A stretch of 23,814 nt of DNA from Candidatus Moranbacteria bacterium CG_4_9_14_3_um_filter_45_14 (GCA_002790675.1 PFVP01000054.1:1-23814), one strand, 5' to 3'; counted from the first letter of the stretch, positions 7,295-15,340 are shown. Made by a program: numbers and translations. Notes: generated from the letters alone by a model not told the origin.

Positions 7295-7640
7295 CAGACC
7301 TATAAGCCGGATCCTGTGCCTCTCTTGCGAAAGGTGATCATCATTTCTCTTGTTCGTATGTTACCACACGAATCTTTGCGGTTCTCCCCGATTGCTCGGG
7401 ACACGACCTTGCACTCAAGTAAGGATTTAGCTGTTGCACCCCCTACGTTACCGTAAGGACTGAACCTTTGCAGGTCCTCTCCTTCCTTTCGAAAGGAAAC
7501 ATCTCTGTTCGCACCTCGCGCCTCACGGCGTATGGGAATTACCCATTACTTGCTGCTAACCGAAATTAGCGAGTGTCCGGACTTTCCTCACTCCACTCCA
7601 GAAGGAATGGCCGCGCGATAATCCAATCTGTTCTGAAAAA
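7291..7640 (-). ncRNA. rnpB: RNase P RNA (bacterial type)
   Basis: This is the catalytic RNA that removes 5' leaders from pre-tRNAs. The minus strand carries the conserved CR-I block GAGGAAAGUCCGGAC and the CR-V block ACAGGAUCCGGCUUAUAG. These two pair as helix P4, and relative to the usual GGG/CCC its end pair is changed on both strands to A-U, a compensated change. The terminal helix P1 is AACAGAUU with GGUCUGUU. The ACAGAG element after the first domain is present. A hairpin loop at 7361-7365 reads GGUAA, consistent with the L15 GGU that pairs with tRNA CCA. Exact ends are uncertain by about 10 nt. It lies between pheT and the sugar transferase, on the same strand as both. Confidence 0.95.
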
Positions 7641-7656
7641 GAACGGGAAGCGACTC

Positions 7657-7685
7657 ATTATAGCACAAAATGACGTTTTGAGCAA
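7657..7685 (-). promoter_or_regulatory. rnpB promoter (strong, extended -10)
   Basis: On the minus strand TTGCTC (7680-7685) and a perfect TATAAT (7657-7662) are 17 nt apart, with TGC just before the -10 box. The start is predicted near 7650, about 15 nt before helix P1. The promoter sits just past the pheT stop codon at 7699, so rnpB need not rely on pheT read-through. Confidence 0.8.
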
Positions 7686-7698
7686 GAGTGAAACGTCT

Positions 7699-10035
7699 CT
7701 AGAGCTTCAACCGAGCCTCAAATTGCTCATTAGCCAAGGCGACGATCCGGTCGAATACGCTGTCCATCTCTTCACTCGAAAGCGTCCGATCATCCGCACC
7801 GAAAGAAAGATGAAAGGCCAGGCTCTTTTCTTCGCCCTGCTCATAGACATCAAACAATTCAAAATGTTTCAAAAGCGGAGCTCCCGTTTCACGAAGCAAT
7901 TGTTCAACCTCTCCCACGGTCACATTACGAGGAAAGGTCAAAGAAATATCACGCACAGCATACGGAAATTTCGGAAGTGGTTGTGCTTCCACAACCGATG
8001 CGAAGGAAGATGCCAAATCTTTTGCAGGAAAGAGGGCGCAGACGATACGTCGTTTCACACCGAATTTTGTGAGGACGCGCGGAGAAATTTCTCCGATCGT
8101 ACCGATGACTTTTCCGTTTGAAAGAATATGCGCTGAACGACTCGGATGCCAGATGCTTTCTTTCTGCGCCACTGCTTCGAAAGAAACATTTTTCTGGTGA
8201 GCGAAATCAAGTAACGACACTACCTTGCCTTTCAAGAATGCGAATGGATTATCATTTTTTGCATCAGTCACTACCAGTGCCAATTGTTTTTCTTCATTGA
8301 CGAATGTTTTCTTGTCACGTACGTAGGCGCTTCCGTATTCGAAGTATTGAAATGAATCGAAATAACGGAAATTATCTTTGGCTTTTATGAGTGCCGTGAG
8401 GAGTACTGAGGGACGAAGGAGTGAGAGTTCCGGACTGAGCGGATTAATAAGCGTGAGATGATTGTTGAGATCGAGAGAATATTTCTCTGCGTCACTTGCA
8501 CCATAAAACGAATATGTCATTATTTCATCGAAACCGGCCGACGAGAGATATTCTTTCATTTTTCGTTCGAATCGTTTCGCTTGATTTTCTTCCGGAAGAG
8601 ACAGCTCGAATTTCGGTGCCGTGATAGAAATATTCTCATATCCGAATGTCCGACCGATTTCTTCCACCAAATTCCATTCATCTTCGAGGTCTATCCGTCT
8701 TGTCGGAACAGTGACGACAAATGATTCTTTTTCTGCTTTCACTTCACAACCAAACGCTTCGAGGCACGACTGGATGAAATTTTTCTCTACCGGGACTCCA
8801 AGCATTTTTTCCGGAAGACCATACGGAAAGACAATCGTTTTCGGTTGAAGCGGTGACGGATAAACATCAGTGAAGCCCGCTACTGTCGCCCCGCAATATT
8901 CTCCGAATAATTTGAGAGAGAGAGCAAACGTATCTGATAACGTATGCGCATCGAGCCCTCGTTCATATCGATAGGATGCATCCGTAGAGAGATGGTGACG
9001 GACACTCGTCCTCCTGATAGAGACTGCGTCGAAAAGAGCGATTTCAAGAAATACCCTCGTCGTTTTCTCTGTTATTGCTGAGGACATACCCCCCATCACA
9101 CCAGCCAGAGCGAGGACTTTCTTCTCATCGGCAATGACGAGGTCTTCGACATCGAGGCTGATCGCATCACCCGAGAGCAATTGCAGAGATTCCCCTGCCC
9201 TTGCCTGACGGACGATAATCTTCCCCTCTATCCTATCCGCATCGAAAGCATGCATTGGCTGACCATATTCCAAAAGAAAAAAATTGGTAATGTCCACAGG
9301 AGCGCTGATCGAACGCACATCATTTCGGAGGAGAAAAGACTGAAGTGGAAGTGGTGATGTTCTCTGTTGTACATTCTCAAACAAAAATCCAGCGTACCGA
9401 GAACATTTTTCGGATGCTATGTCTATTCCGATAGGGTTCTCCGGATATTCGCCGAGCGGTTCATTTTCAAAGGAAAGGTTCCGTCCTTCAAGAGCTCCGA
9501 TTTCTCGGGCGAGTCCTCGATATGACAACGCATCCGCACCACGATCTGGGAGAATTTTCAGATCAAGGATGGAATCTGATAAACCGGAATACTCTGCGAA
9601 CGACGTTCCGATAGGCGCATCATCCGGAAGCACGAGAATCCCAGTATGACCTTCGCCAAATCCAAGTTCCCTCTCTGAACAGATCATCCCCTGCGATACC
9701 TCTCCACGGATTTCTGTCTCTTTTATCTCGATATTTCCAGGTAATTTTGCACCAGGGAGAGCAACAGCCACTTTCTGTCCCTTGTCTACATTGGGCGCAC
9801 CACAGACGATCTGACGAACCATATCACCAGTGTCTACCCGTGTGATTTTCAATTTATCGGCATTCGGATGTAACTCTACCTCCAGTACCGATCCGATTAC
9901 AACATTCTCCAAATGATGTTTGAACGGCTCTACTCCCTCCACCTCGAAAGCACGCGTGAGGAATAATTTCGAAAGTTCCTCTACGGTCTTTTTCGTTTTC
10001 GATAATTCGACCAGTTTATTGTAACTATATTTCAT
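7699..10035 (-). CDS. pheT: Phenylalanine--tRNA ligase beta subunit
   Basis: This is the large subunit of the (alpha beta)2 enzyme that charges tRNA-Phe. It has 778 residues from the ATG at 10035, close to the usual ~790. Domains in order: an N-terminal OB-fold tRNA-binding region (~30-140; PNADKLKITRVD and GEVSQGMICSERELGFGEGH), the B3/B4 editing region (~195-370), the B5 domain (~385-460), the inactive synthetase-like core, and a C-terminal anticodon-binding FDX-ACB domain (~690-778; KFPYAVRDISLTFPRNVTV). An in-frame GTG at 10071 lies inside pheS and would add 12 residues; the ATG, 7 nt after the pheS stop, is the better choice. There is no Shine-Dalgarno, which fits coupling to pheS. Confidence 0.97.
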   Translation of the reverse strand: MKYSYNKLVELSKTKKTVEELSKLFLTRAFEVEGVEPFKHHLENVVIGSVLEVELHPNADKLKITRVDTGDMVRQIVCGAPNVDKGQKVAVALPGAKLPGNIEIKETEIRGEVSQGMICSERELGFGEGHTGILVLPDDAPIGTSFAEYSGLSDSILDLKILPDRGADALSYRGLAREIGALEGRNLSFENEPLGEYPENPIGIDIASEKCSRYAGFLFENVQQRTSPLPLQSFLLRNDVRSISAPVDITNFFLLEYGQPMHAFDADRIEGKIIVRQARAGESLQLLSGDAISLDVEDLVIADEKKVLALAGVMGGMSSAITEKTTRVFLEIALFDAVSIRRTSVRHHLSTDASYRYERGLDAHTLSDTFALSLKLFGEYCGATVAGFTDVYPSPLQPKTIVFPYGLPEKMLGVPVEKNFIQSCLEAFGCEVKAEKESFVVTVPTRRIDLEDEWNLVEEIGRTFGYENISITAPKFELSLPEENQAKRFERKMKEYLSSAGFDEIMTYSFYGASDAEKYSLDLNNHLTLINPLSPELSLLRPSVLLTALIKAKDNFRYFDSFQYFEYGSAYVRDKKTFVNEEKQLALVVTDAKNDNPFAFLKGKVVSLLDFAHQKNVSFEAVAQKESIWHPSRSAHILSNGKVIGTIGEISPRVLTKFGVKRRIVCALFPAKDLASSFASVVEAQPLPKFPYAVRDISLTFPRNVTVGEVEQLLRETGAPLLKHFELFDVYEQGEEKSLAFHLSFGADDRTLSSEEMDSVFDRIVALANEQFEARLKL

Positions 10036-10042
10036 ATTGGTC

Positions 10043-11074
10043 TTAAAATTGTCGTATAAAACGGAGATCACCGCTCATAAACAATCGGATGTCGGTAATT
10101 TTGTATTTCATCATAGCCAGACGTGTCGCTCCAAAGCCCCAGGCAAATCCTTGGTATTTTCCTCGCAGATAACCAGCTGATTCGAATACTTTTTGGTTGA
10201 CCATACCGGCACCGCCAAGCTCAAGCCAACCAGATTGTTTGCAGACAGCACAACCCTTGGCATCACAAAGCGTACAAGAAATATCAAACTCAAATGATGG
10301 CTCTGTGAAAGGAAAAAAGCTCGGTCGTAACCGGATATCGATTTTCTTGCCGAAAAACCGACTAAAAAATGTTTCTGCCATCCATTTAAAATTGGCTACC
10401 GATATATCGTCTCCTACCATCAGACATTCGAATTGATGGAAAGTATGTTCGTGTGAAGCGTCGGTCGATTCGTTGCGGAATACTCGTCCCGGAACAATGA
10501 CATGCAGTGGTGGCGTATGTGTTTCCATATAACGAACCTGCATCGGGGAAGTCTGTGTACGCGGGAGATATTTCTCTTCCTCACCGGATGATGCTATCCA
10601 AAAAGTATCTTGCATATCACGAGCAGGGTGATCGGCAGGAATATTCAAGACATCGAAATTATAATGTTCGGTCTCTATTTCAGGGCCATCAGCGATCACG
10701 AATCCCATTTCAGAAAAAATATCCTCAATCTCGTGTTCCACCTGGGTGACGGGATGAAGATGCCCTCGGAGTGATGGAACGCCTGGAGCGGTCACGTCGA
10801 TACGCTCCGCTTCCCAATCGATACTTTTCTCCAAAAGTATTTCTTTGGTTTCTCCGAAAGCTCTAAATAAAGACTGTTTCACCGTATTGCCGAGCGGACC
10901 GATAATTTTCTTCTCTTCGGGAGTGAGGCCTTTCAATCCTTTCAAAATATCATTCAACTCACTCTTGCGTCCGAGATATTTTATCTCCCACAACTCCAAA
11001 TCGGCAATCGTTTGTACCGCTTGCAAAGATGCCATTCCTTCTTTTTCAATTTGTTTAATTTTTTCTTGTGACAT
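10043..11074 (-). CDS. pheS: Phenylalanine--tRNA ligase alpha subunit
   Basis: This is the catalytic subunit that activates phenylalanine and charges tRNA-Phe. It has 343 residues, normal for the family. An N-terminal coiled-coil tRNA-binding arm (~1-90) is followed by the class II core: motif 2 RVFRNESTDASHEHTFHQFE (197-216), FPFTEPSFEFD (254-264) and motif 3 GFAWGFGATRLAMMKY (309-324). Four cysteines at 267, 270, 275 and 278 form a CxxC...CxxC knuckle before SGWLELGGAGMV, a variant known in many bacterial PheS proteins and likely to bind zinc. pheT follows after 7 nt, and tyrS ends 29 nt upstream. A -10-like element lies directly before the start codon. Confidence 0.97.
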   Translation of the reverse strand: MSQEKIKQIEKEGMASLQAVQTIADLELWEIKYLGRKSELNDILKGLKGLTPEEKKIIGPLGNTVKQSLFRAFGETKEILLEKSIDWEAERIDVTAPGVPSLRGHLHPVTQVEHEIEDIFSEMGFVIADGPEIETEHYNFDVLNIPADHPARDMQDTFWIASSGEEEKYLPRTQTSPMQVRYMETHTPPLHVIVPGRVFRNESTDASHEHTFHQFECLMVGDDISVANFKWMAETFFSRFFGKKIDIRLRPSFFPFTEPSFEFDISCTLCDAKGCAVCKQSGWLELGGAGMVNQKVFESAGYLRGKYQGFAWGFGATRLAMMKYKITDIRLFMSGDLRFIRQF

Positions 11075-11080
11075 ACATCT

Positions 11081-11089
11081 ATTCTATCA
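11081..11089 (-). promoter_or_regulatory. Possible extended -10 box immediately upstream of pheS
   Basis: The minus strand reads TGA-TAGAAT and then AGATGT before the ATG at 11074. With TTCTGA 17 nt upstream this would be a promoter whose start coincides with the start codon, giving a leaderless mRNA. It may equally be chance in the short tyrS-pheS gap, as the three synthetase genes could form one transcript. Confidence 0.3.
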
Positions 11090-11103
11090 GTTTTTGGATA
11101 TTG

Positions 11104-12294
11104 TCAGAAGACAACTCGCACGAAATCTTTCTTGCCGACACGCATCACCTGATTATTGAAACGCTCCTCAATGAGAGTACTCACATCGGTAATCTTTTCA
11201 TCAGCTATTGTTACACCACCCTGTTCGATTTTCCTTCGGGCATCTGATTTGCTTTCTGCAAGTCCGGCTTCCACTATCATATCGGTCAATTTCATTCCTT
11301 TCTCACCCTTCACTTCGCGGACATTCTCAGGAATCTGTTTCTTGGAAAATGTTTCTATAAAATATACTTCTGCTTTCTCTGCTTCTGCTTCTCCATAATA
11401 GAGGGTAACGATTTCTTTTCCCAGTCTCATTTTCGCATCACGAGGATTCCCCCCCGTGACAATGTCTTCGGCTATTTTCGCTATTTCTTCCATCGGTACT
11501 CGTGTACAGTGGACGAAGTAACTCATAATAAGTTCATCAGGGATGCTCATCACTTTGCCAAACATATCGTTTTGCGTGTCGAGGAGATTGATGGTATTTC
11601 CCCAACTCGAGCTCATTTTGCGTCCATCAGTCCCGAGGATGAGATTCATCATCAAAATATCTTGAGGCTCTTGATCGTATTTCGGTTGCAGTGTGCGACC
11701 AGCAAGCAGATTGAAACGCTGATCAGTACCACCGAGTTCGACATCAGCCTTGATCGCTACAGAATCATACCCTTGAAATAACGGGTAGAGCATCTCGTGA
11801 AACGAAACTCTCTGTCCAGCTGAAAGTCGTCTCACAATCACTTCCCGCGATGAAAACTCATGAAGACTAAAGACGCTCGCCATTTTTCCAAGTTCAAGCA
11901 AACCCAATTTTGACAACCATTCCGAATTATAATGAGTTTCTGTTTTTTCTTTATCAAGAATCTTAAAAGCCTGCTCCAAATAATTTTTCATATTGTTTTC
12001 GACTTGTTCTCGTGTCAGCATAGGTCGTTCTGAATCTTTATCAGAAGTATCACCTATCATTCCAGTCATATCCCCTACGATAAAAACCACCGTATGCCCA
12101 AGATTTTGAAAATCACGCAGCTTCAAAAGTGATACGGCGCGACCCAAATGCAAATTCGGACTTGTGGGATCGACACCAAATTTAATCCGCAGTGGTTTCC
12201 CCTCGAGTAACCGTTCCTTCAGATGCTCACGGTCAATCGCTTCCGCCACTCCGCGTGTCAGAATTTCTTCGATTTGCTGTTCTTTGTTTTTCAT
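11104..12294 (-). CDS. tyrS: Tyrosine--tRNA ligase
   Basis: This class I synthetase charges tRNA-Tyr. It has 396 residues. The HIGH-type signature is HLGR at 49-52 in VDPTSPNLHLGR, the core has YPLFQGYDS (170-178) and GGTDQRFN (188-195), and the second signature KMSSS is at 226-230. A C-terminal S4 RNA-binding domain covers about 334-396 (KLTDMIVEAGLAESKSDARR). The motifs fit the TyrS branch with LFQGYD rather than the E. coli type. Start ATG 12294 has no Shine-Dalgarno. The 53-nt gap upstream is filled by two hairpins. pheS follows after 29 nt. Confidence 0.97.
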   Translation of the reverse strand: MKNKEQQIEEILTRGVAEAIDREHLKERLLEGKPLRIKFGVDPTSPNLHLGRAVSLLKLRDFQNLGHTVVFIVGDMTGMIGDTSDKDSERPMLTREQVENNMKNYLEQAFKILDKEKTETHYNSEWLSKLGLLELGKMASVFSLHEFSSREVIVRRLSAGQRVSFHEMLYPLFQGYDSVAIKADVELGGTDQRFNLLAGRTLQPKYDQEPQDILMMNLILGTDGRKMSSSWGNTINLLDTQNDMFGKVMSIPDELIMSYFVHCTRVPMEEIAKIAEDIVTGGNPRDAKMRLGKEIVTLYYGEAEAEKAEVYFIETFSKKQIPENVREVKGEKGMKLTDMIVEAGLAESKSDARRKIEQGGVTIADEKITDVSTLIEERFNNQVMRVGKKDFVRVVF

Positions 12295-12311
12295 AGTTTT
12301 TGATTCTTATG

Positions 12312-12350
12312 ATCCCAGGGCACAGCCTGGGATGACCCGAAAACAGGTCA
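12312..12350 (-). promoter_or_regulatory. Two tandem hairpins between the SHOCT-like gene and tyrS
   Basis: On the minus strand TGACCT...GGGTCA (12333-12350) starts with the stop codon of the 12348-12650 gene. It is followed at once by ATCCCAGG, loop CTGTGC, CCTGGGAT (12312-12333), a perfect 8-bp stem that ends 17 nt before the tyrS ATG. No T-run follows either hairpin, and no T-box elements are visible. It could be a processing site, a translational control or a dispersed palindromic element. Confidence 0.5.
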
Positions 12351-12650
12351 CTTCAAGCCCAATTTTGCCTTCGTCAATCGATACTGATCATCGGAAATCT
12401 GTCCGGATTTGCGCATATTTTCAAGAGAAGCCAGGATTTCCCCTTTGTTCTTCTCGATATTTTTCGGTGTCATCGCTTTCTTCATCACCTTTTCCCGTTC
12501 CGCCGGACTCATATTCATCAGACGTTTCATCGCAAAACGCTGAAACATATTCATATCTTTCATATCGGGCATTCCTGGAATTTTCGGGAGCGCTTCTTTG
12601 TTTTCATTGTCTTTTTTTCCTCCAAGGGCGGAGAATGGATTCCATTTCAT
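12348..12650 (-). CDS. Small basic protein with SHOCT-like C-terminus, unknown function
   Basis: This 100-residue protein has no membrane segment. The N-terminus is Pro/Lys/Met-rich (KIPGMPDMKDMNMFQRFAMK). A helical middle part contains MSPAEREKVMKKAM. The last ~35 residues (GEILASLENMRKSGQISDDQ) resemble the short helix-turn-helix C-terminal SHOCT module found in many oligomerising bacterial proteins. That match is by eye and only moderate. The gene lies between secF and tyrS on the same strand. Coding is supported by an open frame with biased composition, an ATG start and close spacing to tyrS. I assign no function. Confidence 0.7.
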   Translation of the reverse strand: MKWNPFSALGGKKDNENKEALPKIPGMPDMKDMNMFQRFAMKRLMNMSPAEREKVMKKAMTPKNIEKNKGEILASLENMRKSGQISDDQYRLTKAKLGLK

Positions 12651-12743
12651 AGATATTCATGATAATTGATAATTGGTAAATGATGGCGGATAGGTGATAA
12701 AAAAATAATCTAAAAAATCACATCACTCATCATACATCCTGTA
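12651..12743. repeat. AT-rich low-complexity gap after secF
   Basis: The 93-nt gap contains GATAATTGATAATTG, GGATAGGTGAT (12688-12698), long A/T runs and, at the secF stop, ATCCTGTATCA (12736-12746). These units match those in the gap at 5677-5722. No gene and no convincing promoter or terminator is visible. Confidence 0.35.
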
Positions 12744-13640
12744 TCATCCTTGCATTTTCATCTTGTACCGCGTCACGAGCAGAGCCGATGCGACATAAAT
12801 AGAAGAATAGGTACCGAATGTTACGCCAATCAGAATGGCCAAAGTAAAATGACGAATGTTCTCTCCTCCGAAAAGAGTAATGGCAAGGAGAGTGATGATA
12901 ACCGTGAATGACGTATTGAAGGATCGGCCTAAAGTTTCATTGAGCGAACGATTGACGGTAATTTCAAAATCTTCTTTCTTGTGCGAACGAAGCAAATTCT
13001 CACGCACTCTATCATACACAACGATGGTATCGTTCACCGAATACCCCAAAATAGTGAGGAGAGCCGCCACAAAAGGCACACCGACTTCGATACCATAAAA
13101 TTTTCCGAGGAAAGCAAAAACGCCGACAGTAATCACAATATCATGCACAAGGGCGATGATAGCGCCGAGTCCATATTCAAAACTTGTTACCAGACCAGAA
13201 ACACGACGGAACGCCCACGCGACATACAGAGCAATACCAATAACCGAAAGGATGATCCCGATAATCGCTTGCTTCTTAATCTGATCAGACACTGAACCTC
13301 CGATAAAATCAGTACGCAAGAGTTTCAAATCAGTATCAAAGGTTTTAAGTTTCTCGAGCACTTTCTCATTGGTTGTTTCATCTGATGCGAGGTACCTGAG
13401 GAAAAGAGTATTCTCCCCTGTCGGTTGTATTGTCAAACTCTGCAAAGAAACGTCAACAAGTGCCGTGGTTACGTCTGAGACTATTGGTGCCGTCGTCGAA
13501 AATTGCACTTCCATCAGCGTACCTCCTCTGAAATCAATACCAAGATTGAGTCCCCAAAGAGAAACGGCAACGATGCTCATCGCCACGGTGATAAAGGAAA
13601 AAATATAGGTATAAATTCTTTTCTGAATGATATTGAGCAT
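12744..13640 (-). CDS. secF: Protein translocase subunit SecF
   Basis: SecF works with SecD at the SecYEG channel and uses the proton gradient to pull exported proteins outward. The protein has 298 residues. TM1 is at ~11-31, followed by the family signature GLNLGIDFRGGTLMEVQF (30-47), an extracytoplasmic domain (~45-125), and five further membrane segments (~130-295), including GYSVNDTIVVYDRVREN and the conserved NRSLNETLGRSFNTS. It begins 8 nt after the secD stop, so the pair is co-transcribed as in most bacteria. It ends in TGA, showing the standard stop use of this genome. Confidence 0.97.
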   Translation of the reverse strand: MLNIIQKRIYTYIFSFITVAMSIVAVSLWGLNLGIDFRGGTLMEVQFSTTAPIVSDVTTALVDVSLQSLTIQPTGENTLFLRYLASDETTNEKVLEKLKTFDTDLKLLRTDFIGGSVSDQIKKQAIIGIILSVIGIALYVAWAFRRVSGLVTSFEYGLGAIIALVHDIVITVGVFAFLGKFYGIEVGVPFVAALLTILGYSVNDTIVVYDRVRENLLRSHKKEDFEITVNRSLNETLGRSFNTSFTVIITLLAITLFGGENIRHFTLAILIGVTFGTYSSIYVASALLVTRYKMKMQG

Positions 13641-13648
13641 ACTCTATT

Positions 13649-15340
13649 TTATTCTTTATGATCAAGAAGTTTTTTCTTCGGCACAAGTATCCACGAATAT
13701 CTCTCCGCCCAATCGCTCACCAAAAATTTCAAAACGATATGAACAAGCACCACTGCGGTAAACATTGAGAGGAGCACACCAATAGTCAAAATAATAGCAA
13801 AACCTTTCACGAAACCCGTACCGGACGCGATGAGAATAAAAGTTGTGATAAGCGTCGAATAATTTCCGTCACGGATACTTGGCCAAGCGCGATGGAAACC
13901 TTCTTCGAGAGCCTTATGAACATTCTTGCCATAGGCGAGTTCCTCACGCATACGTTCAAAAATAAGCACGTTCGCATCCACCGCCATACCAATCGACAGC
14001 ACAAATCCTGCGATACCAGAAAGTGTGACCGTGATAGCAAACGGCGTAAAAACAGAAAGTTTGAATATCGCAAAGAGCATCGCCGTATACAAAAGAAGGG
14101 CGAAAACAGCTACCAATCCCAGGAAACGGTAATAGAGAATCATAAATACTGCTACCACACTCAGACCAACAAGTCCAGCAAACAAACTTTTCTCCAGCGC
14201 ATCCTTACCGAGTGAAGCATCAACACTCTGTTGTCCAATGAGGGTAATTGGCACGGGAAGTGCTCCTTCATTCAGCCGTTTCACAAGAGCATTCGCCTCC
14301 TGCATCGTGAAATTCCCCGTGATGACTGCTTGACCGGCTACAATCTCGTTCTGCACCGTCGGTTGACTGATGATTTCTTTATCGAGGAAAATGGCTACCG
14401 GTTTTCCAATATTCTTCTTCGTAATGTCTGCAAACAATTGTGTCCCTTCACTATCGAATTGGAGCGCCACTTGAGGGGAACCGACGCCTTGACTATGATA
14501 ATCGACACTGGCGCTCTTCAAATTTTTGCCTGTCAGCCCCGTCACCACCCACTGCAATTCCGGATATTGATCGATGGAACGTTTACCAATGAGGATGTGC
14601 GCAGAATGTATTTCGAGCGTATCGCCTTCACCCCTCTCTTCTATTTTCTTGATGATATGCCAACCGAATTGGCTCTCGACGAGTGTCGAATAAACATCTC
14701 CTGCTTTGAAATTCGGATCAAAGAGTACCGCGTCGAACTCAGGCACGAATGTCCCTTTTTTCGCGAAATCCAAATCACCACCGTTGTCTTTGGAACCGGG
14801 ATCCTGACTGAATTCTTTCGCCAAGGCGCTAAAATCTTCACCCTTCTTCGCTCGATCCAACGTCGCTTGAGCTGTTTCTTTGGCGCTCTGATTCAGAGTA
14901 TCAAATGTCTTGAATATCTCCGCATCGGGTGCGACCTGCTCACGGAATTCGAGGAATGGCGTTTCTTTGATCATCTTCTTGGCTTGTTCGATGTCTTTGA
15001 TACCTGGCAATTCCACGATGATACGTTCCTCTGTTCCTGATCGCGATAATTGCACCAGCGGTTCTCCGACACCGAAAGCATTCACGCGTCGTTCGATCAC
15101 TGCTTCGGCGGAAGAAAGAGCCGTGCTCACTTTGTCACTCGGCAGTTGCGATACATCGGCTTTGTATTCCAAGTGGATACCTCCTTGCAGATCAAGCCCC
15201 TCGTTTACTTTGAGTTTTTCGACAACATTAAAAAGCGGTGGAATAAATCTGACCACCTGCGGATAAGAGATAATTCCAACTATGAGACCAAGCAAGATCA
15301 CTCCAGAGAAACGGAGGCGTGTTTTTTTGATTTGATTCAT
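13649..15340 (-). CDS. secD: Protein translocase subunit SecD with inserted parvulin-type PPIase domain
   Basis: SecD assists Sec-dependent export with SecF. It has 563 residues. TM1 is at ~12-32, the signature GLDLQGGIHLEYK at 48-60, the head domain to ~360, and five membrane segments at ~385-540 with GMAVDANVLIFERMREE (451-467). Between LEFRE (130-134) and LTGKNLKSASV (269-279) the head carries ~120 extra residues. Residues ~152-236 follow the PpiC/parvulin pattern (helix, FSALAKEFSQDPGS, NGGDLDF, FVPEFDAVLF, SQFGWHIIKKIEER). The parvulin first strand, normally before that helix, appears instead after it as IHSAHILIGKR (244-254). His248 and His228 match the paired active-site histidines. 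The frame is continuous, so this is not an assembly artefact. Possible roles are folding help for emerging proteins or a purely structural one. A promoter lies at 15374-15402. Confidence 0.96.
   Translation of the reverse strand: MNQIKKTRLRFSGVILLGLIVGIISYPQVVRFIPPLFNVVEKLKVNEGLDLQGGIHLEYKADVSQLPSDKVSTALSSAEAVIERRVNAFGVGEPLVQLSRSGTEERIIVELPGIKDIEQAKKMIKETPFLEFREQVAPDAEIFKTFDTLNQSAKETAQATLDRAKKGEDFSALAKEFSQDPGSKDNGGDLDFAKKGTFVPEFDAVLFDPNFKAGDVYSTLVESQFGWHIIKKIEERGEGDTLEIHSAHILIGKRSIDQYPELQWVVTGLTGKNLKSASVDYHSQGVGSPQVALQFDSEGTQLFADITKKNIGKPVAIFLDKEIISQPTVQNEIVAGQAVITGNFTMQEANALVKRLNEGALPVPITLIGQQSVDASLGKDALEKSLFAGLVGLSVVAVFMILYYRFLGLVAVFALLLYTAMLFAIFKLSVFTPFAITVTLSGIAGFVLSIGMAVDANVLIFERMREELAYGKNVHKALEEGFHRAWPSIRDGNYSTLITTFILIASGTGFVKGFAIILTIGVLLSMFTAVVLVHIVLKFLVSDWAERYSWILVPKKKLLDHKE

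Noticed and set aside
12295..12360. T-box riboswitch before tyrS
   Set aside because: The gap is only 53 nt, with no specifier loop, no AGGGTGGNACCGCG-like T-box sequence and no terminator/antiterminator pair.
14231..15040. 269-codon open frame on the plus strand opposite secD
   Set aside because: Shadow of secD; the PPIase insert and SecD motifs are in the minus frame.
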